A stretch of 29,532 nucleotides of DNA from JBBDYD01 sp040901865 (GTDB lineage Bacteria; Bacteroidota; Ignavibacteria; UBA10030): positions 1 to 29,532 of the forward strand of contig JBBDYD010000100.1 of the NCBI GenBank assembly GCA_040901865.1, written 5' to 3'. Numbering within the stretch: the first letter of the stretch is position 1; every line of letters begins with the position of its first letter. Of the stretch, positions 22,841-29,532 are shown one piece after another. The notes below the pieces were generated by a model. It searched no databases, was not told the origin of the DNA, and saw only the letters and a list, made by a program, of their open reading frames with translations. The translations under genes and the position numbers were made by a program.

Positions 22841-23572
22841 TCACCTCCGCGCCTTCGCTGCCTCAAACAAAACAAGCGCCCCCGCTACTGAGGCATTGAG
22901 CGACTCCACCTTTCCCCGCAACGGAATCCTGACAAGAAAATCACACTTCTCTTTGACCAGCTTTCTGATTCCCTTTCCCTCATTCCCAACGACGATTGCA
23001 ATTGGCCCGCCGTAATCCGCCTCAAAATACAGTTTGTCCCCTGACGCATCTGCTCCAACAATCCACACGCCGTTCTCTTTCAAGAATTTGATCGTTTGTG
23101 CGATGTTGGTCACCCGGGCCGCGGGCAGATGGAGGGAGGCTCCTGCAGAAGTTTTTGCCACTGTTTCATTGATCGATGCACTGTGATGCTTCGGAATGAT
23201 CACTCCATGGACTCCTGCACATTCGGCCGTGCGAATGAGAGCTCCAAGGTTGTGTGGATCTTCAATCTCGTCCAGAATCAATAAGTATGGTTTCTCGCCT
23301 CGTTGCCGTGCTATTTCCAGCAGGTCCTCAACTTCAACGTACGCCTTGACTGCCCCTATCGCAACGACGCCCTGTGCCGAGGATTCGTCAGCGATCTGCC
23401 GAAACTTTTCACGGTCCACTTCCGTGACCGGCACTCCGTTTCGCCTGGCTTCGCGACGGATATCATCCATCGCCTTGCCATGAGTCCCGTAGGCAATGAC
23501 CACCTTCTCCAATGATTGACGTGCCCGCAAAGCCTCCAGAACGGGCTTTCGGCCGGTAATGGTCTCGCTCAC
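22841..23572 (-). CDS. rlmB: 23S rRNA (guanosine-2'-O)-methyltransferase RlmB
   Basis: A 243-residue SPOUT (TrmH-type) RNA methyltransferase. An N-terminal L30e-like substrate domain (about 1-75, beginning ITGRKPVLEAL) precedes the knotted catalytic domain with motif 1 N108-LG-ALIRTAE, motif 2 VVGNEGKGIR (194-203) and motif 3 IPLRGKVESLNASVAGAL (216-233). RlmB methylates G2251 in the peptidyl-transferase P loop of 23S rRNA (E. coli numbering). It is last in the minus-strand operon; its ATG overlaps the preceding gene's stop by 4 bases. The bidirectional terminator follows 13 bases after its stop. Confidence 0.93.
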   Translation of the reverse strand: MSETITGRKPVLEALRARQSLEKVVIAYGTHGKAMDDIRREARRNGVPVTEVDREKFRQIADESSAQGVVAIGAVKAYVEVEDLLEIARQRGEKPYLLILDEIEDPHNLGALIRTAECAGVHGVIIPKHHSASINETVAKTSAGASLHLPAARVTNIAQTIKFLKENGVWIVGADASGDKLYFEADYGGPIAIVVGNEGKGIRKLVKEKCDFLVRIPLRGKVESLNASVAGALVLFEAAKARR

Positions 23573-24012
23573 GCCGACGGTTTCCTTTTCTTCCGGAAAT
23601 GTTTCTCCTGTTTCTCAAGAGTCCAGCCAACAAGAAACACTGCGATGCCGCCCAGGAAGAAATACAGATCAGTCCACATATCCCCCATGATGCCGTACAT
23701 GAAGCCAAAAAACACCGCCACGATCGCCAGGGCCTGCAGGAATTTCGCGACGTAATACACCGTCGGGGGAGGGGTAAGGGATGTCAGAAGATCCCGCAAT
23801 TGTTGGTCGGTAATTTTCCCCGAAACGGATCTACCGTTCGAAGCCACGATGACCGGATAGGAATCTTTGTATTTGTCGTAGAGGGGATGTTCCGGCTCGA
23901 GAAGTGTCTCGCGAATGTCGATTCCGAATTCCGCATTGAGACGCGCCAACGCCTCCTTTGCTTTCTCACACAGCGAACAGTCTTTTTTCGAAAATACTTC
24001 GACGTGCGTCAT
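23569..24012 (-). CDS. Thioredoxin-fold (glutaredoxin-like, DUF836) protein with two membrane segments
   Basis: A protein of 147 residues. The N-terminal 75 residues form a thioredoxin fold with a CxxC motif (C12-S-L-C15 in FSKKDCSLCEKAKEAL) and the cis-proline region DSYPVIVASNG, as in glutaredoxin-like DUF836 proteins. The C-terminal 60 residues contain two likely transmembrane helices (AKFLQALAIVAVFFGFMYG and DLYFFLGGIAVFLVGWTL) and a basic tail (KHFRKKRKPS). The domain is presumably on the cytoplasmic face by the positive-inside rule. Substrate is unknown. I placed the start at the ATG at 24012, overlapping the lgt stop (ATGA), rather than the 15-codon longer form. It overlaps rlmB by 4 bases. 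Confidence 0.85.
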   Translation of the reverse strand: MTHVEVFSKKDCSLCEKAKEALARLNAEFGIDIRETLLEPEHPLYDKYKDSYPVIVASNGRSVSGKITDQQLRDLLTSLTPPPTVYYVAKFLQALAIVAVFFGFMYGIMGDMWTDLYFFLGGIAVFLVGWTLEKQEKHFRKKRKPSA

Positions 24013-24833
24013 CGCTTGGAGACCGGGACGGGGGTTTTTCGTGAAAGCATCCACCAACCGATAATTCCCACGACGACCAATCCCGCCGCAAGAAGCTGGT
24101 ACTGCGTTAGGCCGGCGAAGATACGCGGATTAATACGAAGAAACTCAATCAGAAAGCGCTCGATGCCGGCAAGCACGAGGTACAGCATGAACATTCCGCC
24201 GGTTGTAGTAATGCGCGTGCGGTAATTCCACAATACTGCGAAGAACATAGCACAAAGAAGTAATTCGTAAACCGGAGTCGGGTGGCACAGCGTGTTATCC
24301 GGAACGACACCACCTGCAAACTGACCTGTAATCTCGGGAAAATTTCTGAAGGCCTCCGAAGGAGGCATGGTCCCACCAGAGTAATCGGTTCCCCAGGGGA
24401 GGCTGGTGGGAAATCCGTAGTCACCGTCCCCCGCGAAATGGCAACCAAGGCGTGCGACGCCGTAGCCGAGCATCAGGGCCGGAACGGTAGCATCGGCCAC
24501 CAGGAGAAAACTCAACTTCTTTCTATTTGCATACCACCAGATACACGCCGTGGCCAGCAGGAACCCCCCAAAATAGGACAACCCGCCGGGCGAGAACATC
24601 AGGCCCGGGTCGGCGAGAAAATGTTTCCAGTGTTCCAGGACATACAGCAACTTTGCGCCAACAACTCCCGAAATCAGGGCGATGAGAGTGATATTTCCAG
24701 ACAGCTCTTTCGGAAGCTTCCTCCGTTTGTATTCAACAGACATGATCATGCTGGCTGTGACAAACCCAAGAGCGAGCATGAGTCCGTAGCTGTAGAGCGT
24801 GATGGGGCCGATTTCAAAGAGAACTGGGCACAT
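24009..24833 (-). CDS. lgt: Prolipoprotein diacylglyceryl transferase
   Basis: A 274-residue polytopic membrane protein (about seven helices) that moves a diacylglyceryl group from phosphatidylglycerol to the lipobox cysteine of prolipoproteins. Motifs are ITLYSYGLMLALGF at the N-terminus, the FSPGGLSYFGGFL segment with the essential Y-GG region, VARLGCHFAGDGDYG (variant of the GR-x-GNF-x-NGE signature common in FCB bacteria) and HPTPVYE. The variant signature has DGD in place of NGE. Downstream (6 bases after) of a small unknown gene and overlapping the glutaredoxin-like gene by 4 bases. Confidence 0.93.
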   Translation of the reverse strand: MCPVLFEIGPITLYSYGLMLALGFVTASMIMSVEYKRRKLPKELSGNITLIALISGVVGAKLLYVLEHWKHFLADPGLMFSPGGLSYFGGFLLATACIWWYANRKKLSFLLVADATVPALMLGYGVARLGCHFAGDGDYGFPTSLPWGTDYSGGTMPPSEAFRNFPEITGQFAGGVVPDNTLCHPTPVYELLLCAMFFAVLWNYRTRITTTGGMFMLYLVLAGIERFLIEFLRINPRIFAGLTQYQLLAAGLVVVGIIGWWMLSRKTPVPVSKR

Positions 24834-24839
24834 GGTTGT

Positions 24840-25247
24840 TTATTCCGGAAGTCTCACAGGTTGAGGGGAAAAGAGAATGAAAGGACGAGATGGAGCTTCG
24901 ACAACATCGATAGAAGAAGTGCGCAAAGTCAGCTTATAGACGTTTTCATCCCCATCGGGCGACTGAATGATGATCGTGATTGTCCCTGGTGAATATTCAT
25001 ACACGCGAAACGCGCGAGCCGGACCGACTCCCGGCATGACCGACATCGGCGTATGGAGTCCGAGTATCTTCACGGTGACGGTATTGCCGATTTGTCGATC
25101 AGAGACAAGTATTTCATAGTGGAAATTCACAAACTCCTTCGTGGTCTCAATGACCACGGCCACTGCGGGTTTCGTGTGCCGCTCTTTCGGCACGGGGAAC
25201 ACTCGCAGGCGATATTCGGCCTCCGGGAGTTTTCTCTTGCGGGCCAA
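24840..25247 (-). CDS. Conserved-looking small protein of unknown function
   Basis: I do not recognise it. A 135-residue, soluble, beta-rich protein with a basic start (ARKRKLPEAEYRLRVFPV) and alternating hydrophobic strands (KPAVAVVIETTKEF, YEILVSDRQIGNTVTVKILG, GTITIIIQSPDG). No signal peptide, membrane helix or Cys cluster. The only sensible start in this frame is a TTG at 25247, 4 bases after the hisS stop codon and without an upstream ATG. It ends 6 bases before lgt, so it belongs in the operon. A regular spacing and full-length frame argue that it is real. A beta-sandwich fold is my guess only. Confidence 0.7.
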   Translation of the reverse strand: MARKRKLPEAEYRLRVFPVPKERHTKPAVAVVIETTKEFVNFHYEILVSDRQIGNTVTVKILGLHTPMSVMPGVGPARAFRVYEYSPGTITIIIQSPDGDENVYKLTLRTSSIDVVEAPSRPFILFSPQPVRLPE

Positions 25248-25251
25248 TGTG

Positions 25252-26502
25252 CTACTTCAGGGATTGTTCGAGGGCGTCGAGGGAAACAGTCACTTCTTCA
25301 CCTGATTGCATATTCTTCAGCTTTGCGGATCCGGATTTCAGTTCTTGCTCCCCGACAACAATGACGAATTGGGCCTGTTGCCTGTTTGCCTCGCGCAGTT
25401 GTGCTTTCAGGCTTCTTGCTGAATAATCTGTTTCTGCTGGGATTCCCTGTTTTCGTAGTTTGCAGGTCCTGACGAAAGCCCAGGATCGCGATGGGGCATC
25501 GAGGCCAACCAGGAAGATGCGGGGTCGGGATAAAGGAAGCAAATCGCCGCCCTTTTTCTCCAATGCCATCATGAGCCGTTCGATTCCAGCCGCGAATCCG
25601 GTACCGGGAGTCGGTTTTCCGCCCAGTTCCTTGACCAGAAGATCATACCGACCGCCGCCAGCGAGGGCATCCTGCGACCCAAGGTCCGAACTCGTTATCT
25701 CGAATGCGGTCTTTGTGTAGTAATCCAATCCGCGGACAAGCCTTCCGTCGATGGTGAATTGAATGTTCAAGGATTGGAGAAACTGCTGCACATCAGCAAA
25801 ATGGCCGGCGCATTCGGCACAGAGGTGATCCTTCATCAGGGGGAGAGCATTGGTGAGTGCTCTGTCGCTTTCATCTTTAGAGTCGAGAACGCGAAGTGGA
25901 TTATGATCTATGCGCGATTGACTTTCGGGAGAAAGCCGGTCTTTCAACTTGAGCAATTCCCGCCTAAGCAGTTCTTTGTACTGTGGTCTGCATTGTTCGC
26001 ATCCCACGCTGTTGATGACGAGACGGCTGTTGGTGATTCCCAGTTCCTCATAAATTTGCAGGGCAATGAGCATCATTTCAACGTCAAGTTCCGGGGCGGC
26101 CGAGCCAAGGGCTTCCGCACCGAACTGATGAAACTGCCGCAGCCTGCCTGCCTGGGGCCGTTCCTGCCGGAACATGGGTCCGATGTAATAAAGCTTCGTC
26201 AGAGAGCCCTGTTCACCGAGGTTATTTTGGATATAGGCACGCAACGTGGCAGCAGTTCCCTCAGGACGCAGGGTCACGCTTTCATCGCTGCGGTCGGCAA
26301 ACGAGTACATTTCCTTGCTCACGATGTCCGTCAATTCCCCGATACTGCGGGCAAACAACGCAGTGGGTTCAAGAACCGGTGTACGAATTTCGCGGTAGTT
26401 GAAGTTCCTCAGCACACGATGGATAGCCTCTTCAACATATTGCCACCGTGCCGTTTCATCCGGAAGGATGTCCCGGGTTCCTTTGAGTGATCGGAATTTC
26501 AC
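25252..26502 (-). CDS. hisS: Histidyl-tRNA synthetase
   Basis: A 416-residue class II synthetase. Visible features: N-terminal LKGTRDILPDE, motif 2 YYIGPMFRQERPQAG then LRQFHQF (105-127), the HisA signature RGLDYYTKTAFEI (258-270) and motif 3 FAAGIERLMMAL, then an anticodon-binding domain from about 325 (RIFLVGLDAPSRSWAF to the end). It charges tRNA-His with histidine using ATP. Length is normal. It starts 48 bases after the PTS IIA gene and is followed by a small unknown gene after 4 bases. Confidence 0.97.
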   Translation of the reverse strand: MKFRSLKGTRDILPDETARWQYVEEAIHRVLRNFNYREIRTPVLEPTALFARSIGELTDIVSKEMYSFADRSDESVTLRPEGTAATLRAYIQNNLGEQGSLTKLYYIGPMFRQERPQAGRLRQFHQFGAEALGSAAPELDVEMMLIALQIYEELGITNSRLVINSVGCEQCRPQYKELLRRELLKLKDRLSPESQSRIDHNPLRVLDSKDESDRALTNALPLMKDHLCAECAGHFADVQQFLQSLNIQFTIDGRLVRGLDYYTKTAFEITSSDLGSQDALAGGGRYDLLVKELGGKPTPGTGFAAGIERLMMALEKKGGDLLPLSRPRIFLVGLDAPSRSWAFVRTCKLRKQGIPAETDYSARSLKAQLREANRQQAQFVIVVGEQELKSGSAKLKNMQSGEEVTVSLDALEQSLK

Positions 26503-26550
26503 GATTGGCGACCGGCGATGGGTGGAACGACGAACGAACGAGGGAGCGGA

Positions 26551-27021
26551 TTATGCTTCAAAATATGTCGCCTCTTCCTGTTTGAAGATTTCGAGCACAT
26601 CGGAGGGAGATTGGGCGCTGAGCAGTTTCTTGCGGAAGTCCTCTTTATTCATCAGGCGGGAAATTCTGCTGAGCAGTTTGATGTGAGGCCCGACCATGCT
26701 CTCGCGGCCTATGAGCAGGAAGACAATCCGCACAGGCTGTTCGTCGAGAGATTTGTAGTCGATCGGCTGGGCGGTGATGGCGAAAGCACCCACGATATCA
26801 GTGACGGCGTCCGTTTTTCCGTGGGGAATGGCGAAGCCCGAGCCCACACCCGTCGACATGATCTTCTCCCTCTCGAAAATCGCCTCCCGGAGTTTCTCCT
26901 TGTCCAGAACCCTCTCGGACGATGCGGCCACGTCAATCACGGCATTCAGGATCTCGTCTTTTGTTGTCCCGGGCAGGTTCGTCCGAACGAACTGTTCAGT
27001 AAGGATGTCAGTTATTCTCAT
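26551..27021 (-). CDS. PTS IIA domain protein (fructose/nitrogen-type, PtsN-like)
   Basis: A 156-residue single-domain EIIA. The phospho-acceptor histidine is H67 in STGVGSGFAIPHGKTDAV, followed by IVGAFAITAQPIDYKSLDEQPVRIVFLLIG and a HIKLLSRISRLM helix, the standard EIIA-Fru/Ntr pattern. It would take phosphate from HPr/NPr. No EIIB, EIIC, HPr or EI gene is nearby, so a regulatory role like PtsN is more likely than sugar transport. A GGAG ribosome site lies 6 bases before the ATG. It sits between a sugar-nucleotide transferase and hisS in the minus-strand operon. Confidence 0.9.
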   Translation of the reverse strand: MRITDILTEQFVRTNLPGTTKDEILNAVIDVAASSERVLDKEKLREAIFEREKIMSTGVGSGFAIPHGKTDAVTDIVGAFAITAQPIDYKSLDEQPVRIVFLLIGRESMVGPHIKLLSRISRLMNKEDFRKKLLSAQSPSDVLEIFKQEEATYFEA

Positions 27022-27048
27022 GAATGCTCCGATATTCTTGGCGTGGGA

Positions 27049-29532
27049 CTAGTCCTCGGCAATCCATTGGGCGATTTTTGCCTCATACTCAGCCGAAAGT
27101 TCCCGAGCGAGGGATAGGTCCTCGGATTCTGTATTGATATGAAACAGGGGTCTCGAACGGTCCGGATTTAAGAATACGGACGTATGCCGGGATTTGTTTC
27201 TTGGGAAGAGCTTGATCCCTTCGACCAATTGGCGCGGAACGGCCTCCGAATCCTTCATGAGGCGTCGCATGACCCGGCCCTTGACGTGCCACGAACAAGG
27301 AATATTTTTTTTGACAAAATGCAAGCGGGGAGTCTCTTCCTCAACATCCCCGAGGCGCTTCCCGGTGACCGCCATAAACTCAAGGATCTTGACAACTGAG
27401 TACATCCCGTCCGATGCAAACAAAAATTCCTTGAAAATAAATCCGCCCTTCGTGCCCGCGACAAAGTGGATGTCCCGTTCTATTGCGGCATCCATAAGTG
27501 CCAGGTGATTGTCTCTGGTTCGCACGACCTTGACATCGAACTCTTCGGCCAGCATGTCAATCTCGTTCGACGCGGAAATCGGGACGGCAATGGTCTTGAG
27601 TGCCGGCTCCGCAAGGAATGCCAACCGTGCCACGAGTGTGACAAGCCGGTCGCTATCAATCGGCCTTCCGGATTCGTCGATACAGAAGATCTTCTCTGCC
27701 CCGGCATCCAGCATGATTCCGATGTCATAGTGGAGGGAGGTTACCACAAACGAGAGCTCCCGAAGGGATTGCTCGAATTCATCCTTGCTTCGGGTGAGTT
27801 TCCGGCTGTCAAGGTACGCATTCAGGGAGACCACCTGGATGTTCAGGTTGCCAAGGATATTGGGAAAGATCGTTGATGCAATCCCGTTTGAATAATCGAT
27901 CACGAGCTTGAGGTCGGCGGCGCGTATCTTCTCAGTCTTAATGGTTGCCAGGAATCGTTCCATGTAGCTCTCAGTCGTTCGTTCTGGAAACCTCAGGCTC
28001 CCCACAGTGTCGTAGGATGTGCGCGGAACATCCTCCCCAAAAAAGAGCCGTTCGACGGATTTTGTTTTTCCGGTGGGAATATCTTTGCCGTCTTTGTCGA
28101 AGAAGATGATGTCAGTAAAGTTTCGGTCAAACGGTGATTTGCGGACGTGATATCCGCCCCGTTCCTTGCCCGATTTCAACTCATGCCGGACAATGGGGAT
28201 CGATGTTGCGCGAAGGTCGCTGCAATGCACTCCCGCGGACATCAGTCCGCACATGATGGCCCTGTTGATCATGCGCGAGACGTTGTCTGAATCACGGCTT
28301 GCCACGACACTGGAGCCGGCTCCCACAAAAGCGCCAAAGGCCGCTCCGAGCTTTGCCGCGAATTCAGGATTCATCTCGATATTCGAGATCCCGGTGACCG
28401 TTGAGTTGCGAAAGAGTTCCCGGAGCCATTGGTCTTCCCACACGAGACTCCGTGTAACGGTTGCGCCCTCTTCAACGACTTTTTCCGGCCAGAGCTTAAT
28501 ATTAGCAAAGAGGGTGGTCCGCTTGCCAATAACACACTGATCGCCGACGAACACATTTTCGGCGAGGACCGCCCCGTCGCCGATGATGCACTTGGATCCA
28601 ATGACATCAGAGGAGAGTTCTGCTTTCGAGCCAATCTGTGTTCCGTGCCAGATGACAGAATTCGTTATCAGCGCGCCCGGCAGGATCTCGCAATCGTTTC
28701 CGATAACTGAATTTGCGATGACCGCTTCTGGATGGATTCTCGAATTCTTACCGATGACGACTGTGCCGATCAAGTGCTCGTTTCCTGTTTCAATCCGGCT
28801 TCCCTCCCCAACATAGACAGAACCCCGTTTCCGCCCATCGAGCCGGATCTTGACGACTCCATGCAAAACGTCGGAGTGGACGTCCTGGTACTCGTGCAGA
28901 TTTCCAATGTCCCTCCAATAGCCGTCGACAACGGTACCGTAAAGGGGCATGTCCGACTCGAGCATGAGCGGAAAGAGATTCTTGCTGAAATCGAATTCTT
29001 CGCCGGGAGGAACGAGGTCGAGTACCTCAGGTTCGAGGATATAGATACCGGTATTGACCGTATCGCTGAAAACCTCACCCCAGGAGGGTTTTTCGAGGAA
29101 CCGTGTGATGCGGCCATCGTCCCGTGTCAATACCACCCCGAACTGGAGCGGATTGGCGACCCGCGTGAGGAGGAGCGTTGCTTTTGCTTTTTTTGATTCG
29201 TGAATGCGGATGGCTGATGTGAGATCAAAATCGGTAAGGATGTCTCCGCTGATCACCAGAAATCTCTCGGTGAGAAAATCCCTGGCATTGCGAACACTGC
29301 CTGCGGTCCCAAGGTCGGCCTCAGCCTTGCGATATTGCAGACGTACCCCCAAGGGGGTTCCGTCGCCAAAATACGAAGAAATCGTCTCGGGTTCGTAATA
29401 GAGGGTGGCAATGAGGTCCGTAATGCCGTGAGTCTTCAGAAGGGAGACGATATGCTCCATCATCGGACGGTTGGCCAAGGGGACCATCGGTTTCGGAATG
29501 TTGCACGTGAGCGGTCGAAGACGTGTTCCGAA
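27049..29532 (-). CDS. Sugar-phosphate nucleotidyltransferase fused to a degenerate phosphomannomutase domain (5' end off window)
   Basis: The reading frame stays open to the right edge (827 codons visible); codons at 29532-29488 read FGTRLRPLTCNIPKP, the nucleotidyltransferase signature (GGxGTRLRPLT-x-PKPM), so the start lies outside the window and the internal ATG at 29487 is not the start. Order: NTP transferase (about 1-240), left-handed beta-helix hexapeptide repeats (about 250-375, many IG-x-x-x-x-I units), then a phosphomannomutase/phosphoglucomutase-like region (about 385-827). The PMM active serine loop TASHNP is replaced by HVRKSPFDR (near 457-465) and the metal loop DGDGDR by LDAGAEK (near 606), so mutase activity is doubtful. 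The family resembles two-domain GDP-mannose pyrophosphorylases. Probable role: sugar-1-phosphate nucleotidyl transfer for cell-envelope glycans. Confidence 0.85.
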   Translation of the reverse strand, partial: FGTRLRPLTCNIPKPMVPLANRPMMEHIVSLLKTHGITDLIATLYYEPETISSYFGDGTPLGVRLQYRKAEADLGTAGSVRNARDFLTERFLVISGDILTDFDLTSAIRIHESKKAKATLLLTRVANPLQFGVVLTRDDGRITRFLEKPSWGEVFSDTVNTGIYILEPEVLDLVPPGEEFDFSKNLFPLMLESDMPLYGTVVDGYWRDIGNLHEYQDVHSDVLHGVVKIRLDGRKRGSVYVGEGSRIETGNEHLIGTVVIGKNSRIHPEAVIANSVIGNDCEILPGALITNSVIWHGTQIGSKAELSSDVIGSKCIIGDGAVLAENVFVGDQCVIGKRTTLFANIKLWPEKVVEEGATVTRSLVWEDQWLRELFRNSTVTGISNIEMNPEFAAKLGAAFGAFVGAGSSVVASRDSDNVSRMINRAIMCGLMSAGVHCSDLRATSIPIVRHELKSGKERGGYHVRKSPFDRNFTDIIFFDKDGKDIPTGKTKSVERLFFGEDVPRTSYDTVGSLRFPERTTESYMERFLATIKTEKIRAADLKLVIDYSNGIASTIFPNILGNLNIQVVSLNAYLDSRKLTRSKDEFEQSLRELSFVVTSLHYDIGIMLDAGAEKIFCIDESGRPIDSDRLVTLVARLAFLAEPALKTIAVPISASNEIDMLAEEFDVKVVRTRDNHLALMDAAIERDIHFVAGTKGGFIFKEFLFASDGMYSVVKILEFMAVTGKRLGDVEEETPRLHFVKKNIPCSWHVKGRVMRRLMKDSEAVPRQLVEGIKLFPRNKSRHTSVFLNPDRSRPLFHINTESEDLSLARELSAEYEAKIAQWIAED

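Noticed and set aside
1..29532. tRNA genes, rRNA, insertion sequences with transposase, prophage or integrase genes
   Set aside because: I looked in all gaps and read all large frames; none shows tRNA cloverleaf motifs, transposase DDE/HUH motifs or phage proteins.

Overview
The window looks like a chromosomal segment of a bacterium from the Bacteroidota / Ignavibacteriota / Chlorobiota side of the FCB group. The evidence is a large secreted protein with a type IX secretion (T9SS) C-terminal sorting domain, a second broken T9SS cargo gene, a promoter that fits the Bacteroidota-type TAnnTTTG -7 element, weak Shine-Dalgarno sites in places, and free-standing four-helix-bundle (S23/IVP-type) genes embedded in repeats. 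I cannot place it more finely from sequence alone.

Layout. (1) 1-2383, minus strand: Nif3-like protein, coiled-coil zinc-ribbon protein, RNase H-fold protein, then the 5' end of the RNase P RNA, which runs off the left edge. A promoter/hairpin/terminator block at 2401-2562, upstream of nif3, may be a small structured RNA or leader. (2) 2580-5240: a signalling island with a REC-HisKA protein lacking an ATPase domain (minus), divergent from a single-domain response regulator and a sigma54-dependent activator (plus). The divergent region holds a near-consensus sigma54 promoter that shares its -12 element with the -35 of a sigma70-type promoter. (3) 5241-5740: a 500-base gap with a sigma54-like promoter, a tandem palindrome, a strong hairpin plus T-run, and the promoter for the next operon. 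(4) 5741-17660: ten tightly packed plus-strand genes for acyl-CoA catabolism (glutaryl-CoA dehydrogenase, MeaB GTPase, a second acyl-CoA dehydrogenase, an MCC-like carboxyltransferase), purine synthesis (guaB, purD), an M24 peptidase, a glycosyltransferase, a nucleotide-sugar epimerase, and an unknown exported protein. (5) 17664-18501: a four-helix-bundle gene bracketed by two long direct repeats, one interrupted by a 40-base insert. (6) 18507-22777: a second sigma54 activator, a YCF48/BNR-repeat T9SS protein, and a frameshifted T9SS remnant. (7) 22841-29532, minus strand: an apparent operon of a sugar-nucleotide transferase with a degenerate phosphomannomutase domain (truncated by the right edge), a PTS IIA protein, hisS, an unknown protein, lgt, a membrane-anchored thioredoxin-fold protein and rlmB. 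It converges on the T9SS genes at a bidirectional terminator.

The most unusual parts are the signalling island (three REC proteins, no complete kinase, overlapping sigma54/sigma70 promoters, a variant GAFTGA loop), the possible small RNAs at 2401-2527 and about 5306-5550, and the repeat-bracketed four-helix-bundle cassette. Nothing here is a certain new system; each idea is stated with a test.
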